From Heterocephalus glaber (lineage: Eukaryota; Chordata; Mammalia; Rodentia; Bathyergidae): a stretch of DNA of 64,000 nucleotides. The notes beneath the pieces are model-generated. The model was not told where the DNA came from. It saw only the letters and a list, made by a program, of their open reading frames with translations, and did not search any database. How positions within the stretch are numbered: the stretch's first letter is position 1; every line of letters begins with the position of its first letter. The DNA is taken from contig NW_004624784.1 in the NCBI RefSeq assembly GCF_000247695.1, positions 14,367,555 to 14,431,554 of the forward strand, written 5' to 3'. This document shows positions 1 to 12,100 of this stretch, in pieces. A program made the position numbers and the translations under genes.

Positions 1-559
1 GGCCTGGATTCAGGTCCCAGCAGTCAAAGGTCAATATTATGAAAGATTACAAAGGCTAAGAAACTGTTGCTCCAAAAAGAGTAAAAGGAAACCAAAGTAA
101 CTGAAGAGAAATAGATGTTACATGCACTACATGATCTGAAGGTGATCCTAGACCACTAAAAAGTTATATGAAGAACATAGGTGGGATAACTGGTAAAATT
201 AGAATAAGATCTATACATTAAATATGGTTTTGCATCGATGTTACATTTTTGATAATTTTCTGGTGATGTAAACCAGCATCCCTGTTTTTTTTGTTTTTTT
301 TGTTTTTGTACCGGAGATCAAACTCAGGTCCTTGTGCTTGGGAGACAGGCAGTGGAACCACTGAGCTAAATCCCCAGTCCAGCATCTCTGTTTTTAGGAA
401 ACACATCCTGAAGGGCTTACGGGTAAAGAGGCAAGATGTCTGAGTTACTCTCAAATAATTCAGGGGAAAAAAATATACATATATGGGCTGGGAATGCTAC
501 TCAGTAGTAGAGCACTTGTCTAGCATGTATAAGGCCTGGGTTCCATCCCTAGCAACCAA

Positions 560-610
<51 letters not shown>

Positions 611-1037
611 TAATATAGCTGGGCATGGTGGCACATGCCTGTAATCCCAGCACTCCAGAGGCTGAGGCAGGATGGACACAAGTTTGAGGCCAGCCTGAGC
701 TACATATTGAGACCGTGTCTCAAAAAAACAAAACAAAACAAAATATATATATCTAAATGACAGTATATATGTATGGAAAAAGCAAATAGTTAAAATATTA
801 ATAATGATGGGCCAGGGATTTAACTCAGTGGTTCCGTCACCTGCCTTGGGAGCACAAGGACCCCAGTTCGAGCCCCAGTACAAAAAAAAAAAAAATTATG
901 AATCTGTGTGAATGGGTATACAGGATTTTTTTCATAGCATTTTTTGAATTTTCTGTAAATTTTAAAGTATCACCAACCTTACGGGGGGTACTGGGGGGTG
1001 GAGCCCAGGGCTTTCACACTGAACCTTGGCTGGGCTT

Positions 1038-1085
<48 letters not shown>

Positions 1086-1740
1086 CCTTAAAATAGGGTG
1101 TCATTGTGGAGTTCAAACTGGCCTTGAATTTACTATGTAGCCCAGATTGGCCTCAAATTTGTGGTGCTCCTCCTTCCTCAGTTTTCAGAGTGCTAGGATT
1201 AGGGCCCTGTGCCACCACTCATAGCTATTCTGTTAAATTGTAATGTATCGCATACTTTTTTTGGGGGAGGAGATGCTGGGGGTCGAATCCAAGGCCTTTA
1301 TAGTGAGTTACTTTTTTCTTTGTTTTGTTGTTGTTGTTTGAGATTTGAGACAGGGTCTCACTACATAGTCCAGGCTGACCTTGAATTCTCAGCAATCCTC
1401 TTGCCTCAGGCTCCCAAGTGCTGCGATTACAGGTGTACACTAGCACACTCAGTTTAAATTGCCCTGGCTGGGTTTGAATTTGAGATCTTCCTGCCTCAGC
1501 TTCTCAGAGTGCTGGAATTACAAGCATGCGCCACCACGCCCAGCAAAAAACTCGAAACTTTAAAAGTTAAATCAACATTCATTCTAATGCTATCTCCACA
1601 ACCTGCTACATATGCGATCTTAGATAAACCATAAAACCTATCAGAACTTTCAGGAAGCCGCTATTAGCCCTATCGGAAGATCCTTGTGAGACGCCAGGGG
1701 AGAAAAGGTGTGAGATACACACTATGGGTCCTCCTGGATC
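1..1740. repeat. SINE-rich DNA upstream of FOXR1
   Basis: No gene is supported here. I see an antisense ID-type SINE at about 283-381 (ends in the inverse of 'gctggggatttagctcagtgg'), an older classic ID copy at 485-559, B1-like SINEs at about 615-730 (+), 1080-1215 (-), 1330-1445 (-) and 1460-1545 (-, partial), and an ID copy at 809-896 (+) with a poly(A) tail. An AT dinucleotide run lies near 1039-1068. All open frames in this stretch are SINE or microsatellite translations. Confidence 0.8.
560..610 (+). repeat. (ATG)17 trinucleotide microsatellite
   Basis: Seventeen uninterrupted ATG units directly follow the 3' end of an older ID SINE (485-559), so the array probably grew from the SINE tail. 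Read on the minus strand it encodes a run of histidines inside a spurious open frame. Confidence 0.95.
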
Positions 1741-1991
1741 CTCAAACCTTGTTGACTCCCTAGGATCGAGGGTCGGGGCGCAGAGAGCCCTCGGGGCAGC
1801 GGCGAGCTCAGCTCGGGGCGTCTGCGCCTCTCAGCCGCACCTGGGCCGCCGCAGGCTACTTAAGTAGTGTGAGCGCGGGCCGAGCTCCCCACCTGCGAGC
1901 CGCTCCCCCGCCCACGGTGGCCACGAAGCTCCGCCACCCTGACTTCTGGGCCAGCCTCCATGGCCAGGTCCCCGGGCTCCTGGACTGGGAC
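1740..1991 (+). promoter_or_regulatory. FOXR1: FOXR1 CpG-rich promoter and 5'UTR
   Basis: The sequence becomes GC- and CpG-rich just before the FOXR1 start codon and loses the SINEs that fill both sides. I see no TATA box in a convincing position. The transcription start cannot be fixed from sequence. Stops precede the FOXR1 frame near 1860, so the 1992 ATG is the first in-frame ATG. Confidence 0.55.
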
Positions 1992-2040
1992 ATGGGCAAC
2001 GAGTGCTTTCTCTCCTTCACCACGTCGCACCTCCCCATGA
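1960..2040 (+). other. Overlapping upstream ORF in the FOXR1 leader
   Basis: An ATG at 1960 opens a 26-codon frame that is out of register with FOXR1 and stops with TGA at 2038-2040, past the FOXR1 ATG at 1992. If the leader includes 1960, ribosomes starting there would bypass the main start. Whether the transcript begins upstream of 1960 is unknown. Confidence 0.45.
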
Positions 2041-5000
2041 CAGAGCAGATCCGTGAGTGTTCGCAGGCGCGGGTGGGGTGGCGCTCGGGGCGCAGTTTCG
2101 GGGTCCCCTTCTCTCTCTCCCCCACGGCCCACTTGCCGGGCCCCAGGAGCGGCTGGGACGCCCCCAGGGCAGCCATCCAGGAACTGGGCCTTTCAGCTCC
2201 ACCTGCCCAGCCCCCAGAACCTTCTAGGCCTCTTCCAGCCCCTTCTTCTTAGGGTCGCTCCTGCCAGAACTTTTTTGTCTTTTTTTGGTGATTCAGGGAT
2301 TGATACCAGGGCTTTGGCACTGAGCTACCTTCCCCCCATACTTAGATCTGTGTTGCTCTGAACAGGGTCTCTGCTGGCGCTAAATTGCAGACTGGGCTGG
2401 AACTGAACTTGCAATCCTTCTGCCCCAGCCTCCAATGGTGCCGGGATTGTGTACAACTTGTCAGGTGTTGCCCAGCACCTAGCAGTGCTCGGTATTCCAT
2501 GGTTCACCATCTTTCTCATTTTTTGTTTTTGAGAGAGGGTCTCCCTGTGCAGTTATGGCACAGAACTGAACTCACTATGTATCCCAGGTTGGCCTCAAAC
2601 TCTCAGGGATCCTCCTGCCTCAGCCTCCAGAGTGCTGGGATTACAAGGGCAGGGCGTGTGCCACCACACCTGGTGTTCATATTGTTTTTGACAGCTATCT
2701 GTATTACTAAGCGCAATTTGGTTCATTAGTTCTGACTGTTCCATAGTGTTCTCTGGTTTGCTTATATTCCCTTGCATACACCTAGATTGCCCTCACTCTT
2801 TGCCCCTGTAGTTAAAGCTAGTGAACATTCTGTGTGCTTAGCTATGCAAGAGGTACTAGGGCTGGGGTTGCAGCTCAGTAATAGAGCACTTGCCTAACCT
2901 GTCAGGGTCCTAGGTTTGATCCCCAGCTCTGAAAAAAAAAAGTAATTAAGAGGCTGTGGTAGTAATCGAGGTGAGAGACTGGGTCTCATTATGTAGCCCA
3001 GGTTGCCCTGGAATTCCTGCCTCAGCCCTGGGATTACAGGCATGCGCCACAACACCCGCCTTCAACAACTCTTAGGAGGCCAGTGGCCCATCCCTTTGGT
3101 GTCAACTACCCAGGAAGCTGAGGCAGGAGGGTTGGTTGACCCTGGGAGTTCAAAGCTAGCCTAGAAGACATTGCAAGACCTCATCTCAAGGGAAGAAAGA
3201 AAGAAAAAAAGAAATTGGAAGCTGACTCCTGAAATTTTGAGCTGACTGGAAGGATAGAATTGAGATGGGATAGGTGTCATTGAAAATGGGTTGGGGAGAT
3301 CGGAAACTCTGGACTTGCTGACCTGGAGGAGATACTTCCAGGTGTCAGATTTATGGACCTGAAATTTTGGAGAGGGCTGGGGATTTAGCTCAGTGGTTTC
3401 GCCACCTGGTGCGCAAGCACAGGACCTGAGTTCGATCCCAGGTACCAAAAAAAAAAATTAGGTAGGAAAAAGAGGGGAGAGATCTATGAGACTATTGCAT
3501 TTAGCAGCATCGACGTCACTGGCATCTTTGACAAGAGTGGTTCTGGAGGTGTGATATCATTGAAGTCCTGTCTGGAGAGCAGTTAAGAAAGGAGGAAAGC
3601 TGGACACAGTGGACCACCTGTAGGAGTTTGAGGTCAGCCTGGTGCTGTAAGGAGACCCTTCCTCAAAAAGAGAAAGAGATGTAGACACCAAAATTATAGG
3701 CAATTCTTTCAAAGAGTTTTGCTTTGAAGAGAAGCAAAAAACATGAAGTAGTAGCCTGGCACAGAAAGTAGAGGCAAATAAATTCTTGGTTTATGTAAGA
3801 TGGAAGAATTAACATGTTAGTTTTGTTTGTTACAACATGTTTGAATGTTGTTGAGAATGATCCGGTAGACAGAAAAATGAATGACAAAGGAACGAGAGGA
3901 GTATTTTGGGGACAGTGTGTTTGAGAAGGCACTGGCAGCCAGACGTCCAGAGGCACTGTCCTTCCATCCCACTGAGACCAACACACTGATCTTGTCACTT
4001 TTCATAGCTTCTCTCTTCAACCAACTTGGAACCTGTGGTCAAACGTTTTGCTGTCTCTCTTGTGCGCAGGGTCAAGGCCTGGGCCCTCTGTGGTTTTGGA
4101 GCACTTGTTTGGCCAAACCGCAACTGTGATTAATCACACTCTGTGTGTGACACAGTGCTCTGAACCCATGGTGCAGCAGATGGGCAGTGCCAGTGGGACT
4201 GGCGGGAGTGAGAGGGAGTGCTCTGCAAAGGCAGGGGCACGCTTGCGTGTGGTGCACAGGGGAGGCCTGCAGAGGCTGCAGTACTGGATTAGGTCGTGGC
4301 TGAGAGGTGCTTTATGAAGCAGGGGTGAGAGAAGTATGGTCCCAGCCACCTGGGAGACAGATGAGGGAGGATCATCTGAGCCCAGGAGTTTAGGCTCAGC
4401 CTGGGCAACATAGGGAGACCCTGTTCCCCTCTTTGTTTCTCCTTTTTTTTTTTTTTAGTGCTGGGGATCAAACCCAGGACCTCACATGTTAGGCAAGTGT
4501 TCTGCTACTGAGCCACACCCCTAGCCCCTATCTCTTAAAAAATAATAAAGTAGGGTCTGGCGGTGTGGCTCAGTGGTACAGTTCATGCCCAACATCTTCA
4601 AGGCCTTGGGTTTGATCCCTAACATTACAAAAAATAAATCATTAAGTAGGGTGGAAGGCAAATCCTTGGAGAAGCTTTTAAGAAGCTGCCAAGATTTAAG
4701 GCAGGAGCAGGGTTAGAGAGACACAGTAAGCCAGGAGCTAGGGGAATAGCCAAGAGTTTAGCAGTTGTTTCTTTCTTTTTCTTTTTTTTTTTTTTTTGAG
4801 ACAAGTTTTCCCTGTGTAGCTCATGCTGGCCTCCAACTCCAGTGACCTTTCTGCCTCGGCCTCCCGAGTGCTGGGATCACAGGCGTGTGCCACCATGCCC
4901 AGCTATATGTTTCTGGCGTGACTGAGAATACACACACACAGCCAGGAGCAGGCTGAAGGCCCAGGAAGCTGCCATCCTTCCTCATTACTCTTCATGGGGA

Positions 5001-6123
5001 CTGCTCTTCTCAGGGCCTGTATCAGTTGTTACTCAGACTTGCAGGGATTCTGTTTCCCTGCATCTTTGTCAACACTTGGGATTGTCTGTTTTTGTAATTG
5101 TCAGTTTGGTTGATGTAAAGTGTTATTTCGTTATTTTACTGTATTGGTTTTTTTTATTAGTAGCAGTAAGGCCGAGCATCTTATTAGCCATCCAGGGAGT
5201 CCATCCTTGTAAATGCTGTTCATATCTTTTGCCCACTCATTAAGTTTACTTATTGATTTTTTTTTTCCAGTACTGAGGATTGAACTCAGGACCTTCTGCT
5301 TGCCAGACAGGTGCGGTGCCACTGAGCTAAATTCCTGCCCCTACTTAATGATTTTGTAGGAACTCTATACTAGAGAACTGAGAACTTTGGGTTCTTTTTT
5401 GTTTTGTTTTGTTTTGTTTTTTGGTACTGGGGATCAAACTCGGGACCTTGCACTTGAGAGGCAGGCACTGGAACCACTGAGCTAAATCCTTGGCCCTTGG
5501 TGGTTTTTTGGGGATTTTTTTTGAGACAAGGTCTCTTGCTATGTAGTTCAAGCTGTCCTTCAACTCACTATGTAGACTGGGCTGGCTTCAAACTTTTTTT
5601 TTTTAGTACCAGGGATCGAACTTGGGACCTTGCGCTTGGGAGATAGGCCTCGGAACCACTGAGCTAAATACTTAGCCCAGCTTCAAACTCTTGGTGATCC
5701 TTCTGCCTCAGCCTCCCAAGTACCGAGTGCTGGGACTACAGGTGTGCACCACCACACCTGCCTTTTTGTTTTTCTTTTTCATTTGTGATGCTAAGGACTG
5801 AAACCATTGCTTTGTGGATGCTAAGCAAACACTACCACTGACCTACACTCCCCGCCCTATTTCTAGTCCATTATGTCCCGTAAAAGAGATTCCTTTCTTC
5901 CCCATAGAAGTGTAGTCCATTCTACTTGAGCTAACTTCTAGATCCTTTATAATTTTGATTGCTATTGTAAGTTGTACCTTTTTAAAAGTTAATTTCCAGT
6001 TTTAATGCTTGCATAGAGGAACAGTATTGATTAGTATATTCTTATTCAGCAAAGTTGCTGTATATATTCTTCTGGGTTTTAATCATTTGTATATTGATAT
6101 TACATTGTTTTTATGTTAATTAT

Positions 6124-6179
<56 letters not shown>

Positions 6180-9100
6180 TTTAAATAGTACTGGGGATTG
6201 AACCCAGGGAGCACTGAGCTACATCCCAAACTCTTTTTAGTTTGTTTTTCTATTTTGAGGCAGAATCTCACTAAATTGCTCAGTGGCTTCCCTGGTAACT
6301 GGAATTATATGCATATACCGCCATGCCCTGCTCTTAATAATTTTTCTGGAAATAATAATAGCTTTGCCTTTCTTTTCCTAACTTTGTATATTTTGCTATT
6401 TTTTCCTTTTTCTAGTACTACTATGTTGAACACTAGCAATATAATGGGATCTTTTCTAATTACTGAGCTCTCGCATCAATATATCATCATTTCCCAAACA
6501 CAACACTAGATTATGACTATACTCACAGGGACAGAGTCAGGGCAAAAAGTAGTTTCTGCCCTGAACACCTGTTTGGGTGATGGTGCTATCCACTGAGATC
6601 AGAAATACAGGGAAAAAACCAAGAAAATGGAATTTAGTTTTAGAAATGTTAAGTTTGACGTACTTGCAGGCTACCCACATAAGGACAGCTAGTTGGCAGT
6701 TCTACTTAAAAGGACTAGCTAAGACACCCAAGCGAGAGGTAAAGATTTGCAAGCCCTGGGTTTATTGATGGTGACTGAAGTCACAAGGCACACATGAGAT
6801 TGTTCAGGGACTGTGTATGTGAAGTGGGAAGAAAGGAATCCACAGGCCAGGCATGGTGGCACATGCCTGTAATCCCACCACTTGGAAGGCTGAAGCAGGA
6901 GGATTGCCATGAGTTTGAGGCCAGCCTGGGCTACATAGTGAGTTCAAAGCCACTTTGTCTCAAAAAGAAGAAGAAAAAATTTAGAGGGGAATGAGAAGGG
7001 CAGAAAGGTGAAGGGAAGACCAATAGAATAGGATCTACAACCTTTTCCCGAGACAGTTTCAAGGGCCACAATCTCAATGGAAATACTACAATATTGTGAC
7101 TCTTTTTTTAATATCAAAACATTTATTGGTACATTTTAAGCATACATAATGATAACACTCATTGTAGGGAATTTGCACCTGTACATGATACATCCTGCCT
7201 TTTTTCCCATTACCCCCTTCCCTCAAGCCCCCTCCACTCCCTATGTACAAAAGCTTTGTTTCCATTTTTCCTTCTATTTTCACATCCCTTCCTTCCTTTC
7301 TCCTTCCCTTCTCCCTTGTTCCCCTTCTCATTTGAACATTTTCTTCCCATTTCCCAGTATCTATTATACATTTCAGTCCTTATTTCCACTTTCGGTTTCT
7401 CACACCAGAGAAACAATGCAGTATTACACATGTGTCCAATTTATTTCACTCAAGGTCCATCCATTTAGCTAGAAATGTATGAAGCTCATCCTTCTTTATG
7501 GCAGAGAGGTACTCCACTGTACAAAAACAATATCTTCTTTATCCATTCATTGGGTGATGGGCATTTGGACTGTTTCCAAGATTTAGTTATTACAAACTAT
7601 TCTGCTGTAAACATGGGTGTGCATATATCACTGTGGTATGATGCTTTTAATTCTTTCAGGAAGATGCCAAGAAGAGGAATAGCTGGGTCAAATGGAACCT
7701 CTAGTTTTAGTTTTTTGATTTTTTTTTTTTTGGTACCGGAGATTGAACTTGGGTCCTTGCACTTGCAAGGCAGGCAGTGGAATGACTGAGCTAAATCCCT
7801 GGCCCCTAGTTTTAGTTTTTTGAGAAATCTCCACACTGATTTTCACAATGGTTGTACCAGTCTACACTCCCACCAACAGTGGAAAAGGTTTCTTTTTCCT
7901 CACGGCCCCTCCAGCATTAGTTATTGATTGATTTCTTTCCTTCTTTCTTTTTTTTTTGGTGCTGGGAATCAAACTCAGGACCTTATGCTTGTGAGGCAGG
8001 CAGGATGCCACTGAGCTAAATCCCCGGCCCTGGTTGATTTCTTGATAACAGCCATTCTTTCTGGAGTGAGATGGAAACTCAGCATTATTTTAATATTTTT
8101 TTTATTTTTTAAAACTTTATATAAAACTCATATTATAATACAAAGCTAAACTATTTCAATACTAACAACACTGTTCATACAAAGAAACTTAACAGTAGTA
8201 CATATAAACACAGAAGATGTTTAGTTTTGGTCCTTTTGGAAAAAAAGAATTCAGCTGGTTTCTTTTTTAACATGGCTCCAGGCACAAAAATAGAATTTAA
8301 GATGGTAACTGCAATATTCTCAGTGTTTATCCTTAGAATTCTTTAACTGTCACCAGTCATAATAGCAGTGAACTTCTCTTGATTTATTTCTCCATCACCA
8401 TCTTTATCAAATTCTTCTATCATAGCTCGAAGTTCCTCATCACTCATATTTTCTCCTAGTTCTCTGGCAACACATCTCAAATTCCTCAAACTTACTTTAC
8501 TTGAATCATCATCATCAAATAGTTTAAACGCCTTCAATATTTCTTCATGTGGATCTCGTTCCAATATCCAGTCTGTCACAACTTCATTAAAGTCTTCAAA
8601 GGTGATTTTTCCCTGTGGCTTCTCTGTCATAATCTTTAAGAATCTTCAGTATATCCACTTTTTTTTACATCAAACCGTAAGGCTCTCATTGCCACCTTTA
8701 ATTCATGATAATCTATTGTTTCATCTTTGTATCAAATAGTTCAAAAGCATCTTTAATTTCTTGTTTCCGTTCCTCAGTGAGCTCTCTTCTTTTTTTCCTT
8801 TTTGTTTTGTCTATCACAAGATCACTTCTCAGAGCTAAACTCATTTTCTCCTTGGGCAGAGACGATCTGCTCAAGAACAACTTCACACCCCTAACACGAT
8901 GCAGCATGACCCATTATTTTAATTTTAATATATTTATTTGCTATTTCTACTTCATCTGAGAAGTGTCTATTTCAGATGCCCATTTTTGGATTGGGTCTTT
9001 AAATTTGAGGGCTCTGATTTTTTTGAGTTCTTTATGTATTCTAGATAGTAGTCCTTTGTCCAAGGAATAGCTGGTAAAAAAATTTTCCCATGCTGTTGGT

Positions 9101-12100
9101 TGTCTCTTCACTCTGTTGGTGGTTTCTCTTGCTATGCAAAAGCTTTTTAATAAGATGAGATCCCAGTTGTTGATTCTTTTTNNNNNNNNNNNNNNNNNNN
9201 NNNNNNNNNNNNNNNNNNNNNNNNNNNNNNNNNNNNNNNNNNNNNNNNNNNNNNNNNNNNNNNNNNNNNNNNNNNNNNNNNNNNNNNNNNNNNNNNNNNN
9301 NNNNNNNNNNNNNNNNNNNNNNNNNNNNNNNNNNNNNNNNNNNNNNNNNNNNNNNNNNNNNNNNNNNNNNNNNNNNNNNNNNNNNNNNNNNNNNNNNNNN
9401 NNNNNNNNNNNNNNNNNNNNNNNNNNNNNNNNNNNNNNNNNNNNNNNNNNNNNNNNNNNNNNNNNNNNNNNNNNNNNNNNNNNNNNNNNNNNNNNNNNNN
9501 NNNNNNNNNNNNNNNNNNNNNNNNNNNNNNNNNNNNNNNNNNNNNNNNNNNNNNNNNNNNNNNNNNNNNNNNNNNNNNNNNNNNNNNNNNNNNNNNNNNN
9601 NNNNNNNNNNNNNNNNNNNNNNNNNNNNNNNNNNNNNNNNNNNNNNNNNNNNNNNNNNNNNNNNNNNNNNNNNNNNNNNNNNNNNNNNNNNNNNNNNNNN
9701 NNNNNNNNNNNNNNNNNNNNNNNNNNNNNNNNNNNNNNNNNNNNNNNNNNNNNNNNNNNNNNNNNNNNNNNNNNNNNNNNNNNNNNNNNNNNNNNNNNNN
9801 NNNNNNNNNNNNNNNNNNNNNNNNNNNNNNNNNNNNNNNNNNNNNNNNNNNNNNNNNNNNNNNNNNNNNNNNNNNNNNNNNNNNNNNNNNNNNNNNNNNN
9901 NNNNNNNNNNNNNNNNNNNNNNNNNNNNNNNNNNNNNNNNNNNNNNNNNNNNNNNNNNNNNNNNNNNNNNNNNNNNNNNNNNNNNNNNNNNNNNNNNNNN
10001 NNNNNNNNNNNNNNNNNNNNNNNNNNNNNNNNNNNNNNNNNNNNNNNNNNNNNNNNNNNNNNNNNNNNNNNNNNNNNNNNNNNNNNNNNNNNNNNNNNNN
10101 NTTTTTTGTACTGGGGATTGAACTCAGGACTTTGTGCTTACAAGGCAGGCATGGGGCCACTGAGCTAAATCCCCAACCCTCAATCTCCTTCTCCAGGGTA
10201 CTGTAGTTTTCAATGTAGAGGTCTTTTATTCCATTAGATTGATTCCTAGATATTTCATTTTTTTGGATGCTATCGTGAAATGTGTTGTTTTCCTAATTTT
10301 CTCTCAGTGAATTTGTTATTCATGTACAGGAAGGCTATTGACACTCCCCCTATACCAGGGCTCGAGCTCAGGACCTTACGCTTGCAAGGCAAGCAAGAAG
10401 CCACTGAGCTAAATCTCCCACCCCTGGCTATTGATCTTTGAGTGTTGACTTTATATCTAGCTATGCTACTGAATTTGGCTATCAAATCAAGACTTTCAGT
10501 GGCATTTTTGAGGTCTTCTATGTAGAGTATCATGTCATCTGCAAATAATGATAATTTAATGTCTTCTTTTCCTATCCTTATTCTTTCTTTTTGTCTAATT
10601 GGTCTGGCTAATGTTTCTAGAATAATACTGAACAAGAGTGGTGACAGTGGACATCCTTGTCTTGCTCCTGGTTTTAGAGTGAAAGCTTTCAGTTTTTGTT
10701 TATTTAGTATGATGTTGGGCTGGGGATTTAGCTCAGTGGTTCCACCGCCTGCCTTGCAAGCGCAAGGACCCGAGTTTGATCCCCAGTACCAAAAAAAAAA
10801 AAAGTATGATGTTGGCTGTTGGTTTGTTGTAGATGGCTCTTTTCAGATTGAAATAAAGACCATATTCCAATTTTGTGTAGGATTTTTGTCATGAATGGGT
10901 GTTGGATCTTGTCAAATGCTTTTTGGGCCAGGGATTTAATTCAGTGGTGCCATTGCCTGCCTCGCAAGCGGAAGGTCCCTAGTTCGATTCCCAGTACCCG
11001 CCAAAAAAATGCTTTTTCTGCATCTATTGAGAGGTTCATATGGTTTTTGTCCTTGACTCTGTTAATGTGTTATATTGTGACTCTGTTATATTGTTACTCT
11101 GTTGACTTTTCACCAGTTGCCAAATATAAACTCCGAATGGTTCATCCGCCTGTATTGCCTCTGGAAAAGAAACCCAACCCTGATGGAGATGGTGAGTAGT
11201 GAGGAAGTTTTCTGACATGGTTGTGTGTGCTGAGCTGGGTACCAGGGATACTCAAAAGCCATTGAGCTTTAGCACCATCTCCTTTTGCTCCACACAGGTC
11301 TGGATATTGAACCCAACCTGTGGATGTGGGTAAATCCCAACATCGTGTACCCTTTGGGCAAGCTGGAGGTCAGAGATCCTTTGAAGAAGGAGGATGTGAC
11401 AAGCAAGCCCCCCTGCCCTCAGCCATCCCTGGAAAAGCAAGATGACAGAGGCTCAGAGGGTACAGGGGTGGACTTGATGCTGCCCTCCTACAATGAACAG
11501 TTGCCCCCTCAGAAGCGGAAGCGGTTCGCCTCTTCCCCTGGTGACAGGGAGGTATGGATCACTGACTGGCCTGTGAGCCAGCCTGGGCAGTAGGCAGGGT
11601 GGGTGGGAACAGGAACAAAGCATCAGTGTTGGGTTTTCCTAGGGACAGCTAAAGGTTAACATGTGCAGAAGTGAGCAGGTCCTTTGGGTTGGGGAGAAGC
11701 CCACCTAGTCTTGCACCACTCCCCTTAAGCCACTGCACCCTGGAGTGGAGCCCGCAGAGTCAGGACCAGTTCCTACTCTGCTCCTCTAGCTCACAGAAGA
11801 GGAGGCTGAGGACCAGGATGACAGCTCCTCTGTGGCTCTCCTGTCCCCTCTCACAAGGGCCTCCCTCCAGACTCGGAGGCTGCAGCAAACCGTCAGCCTG
11901 GAGGGGAGGCTATGGTCCAGGCCCCCTCTCAATTACTTCCACCTTATTGCCCTGGCACTAAGCAACAGTCCCCCCTGTGGCCTCAACGTGCAACAGATCT
12001 ACAGTTTCACTCGGTATGTGTGGGGGGCCCTGTGAGGAGGGGGATGGGAGGGGGTCCGGGCCCTGGTCTGAAGCCTTGTGATCTGCTCTGGCCCTGGGCT

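Larger units (their letters stand above)
7102..11090 (-). mobile_element. Antisense LINE-1 (3'UTR and ORF2), interrupted
   Basis: On the minus strand this reads as an L1. It has an A-rich 3' end (poly-T at 7102-7109), a 3'UTR, then the ORF2 C-terminal region (7480-7900, 8925-9180). Beyond the assembly gap comes the reverse-transcriptase region, with the catalytic FADDM motif near 10520-10560. It is 5'-truncated close to FOXR1 exon 2. It has been hit by later insertions: ID SINEs at 7727-7806 (-), 7955-8033 (-), about 10102-10180 (-), 10352-10425 (-), 10717-10804 (+) and 10924-11009 (+), and a CETN3 retrocopy at 8095-8911. Stops and insertions make it dead. Confidence 0.9.

Noticed and set aside
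497..883. Open frame with a long histidine run on the minus strand
   Set aside because: It translates an (ATG)17 microsatellite plus ID and B1 SINEs; no gene structure.
6124..6182. CRISPR-like or other array
   Set aside because: It is a simple CTTT microsatellite; no spaced repeats of CRISPR type exist in the window.
8343..8907. Functional centrin gene
   Set aside because: It is intronless, frameshifted and flanked by a target-site duplication, so it is a retropseudogene.
9116..10168. Long open frames on both strands across the N run
   Set aside because: They exist only because N codons are not stops; the flanks are L1 and SINE.
10270..10635. Reverse-transcriptase-like frame with a FADDM motif as a gene
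   Set aside because: It is a 5'-truncated, stop-ridden L1 ORF2 fragment, kept as part of the mobile element only.
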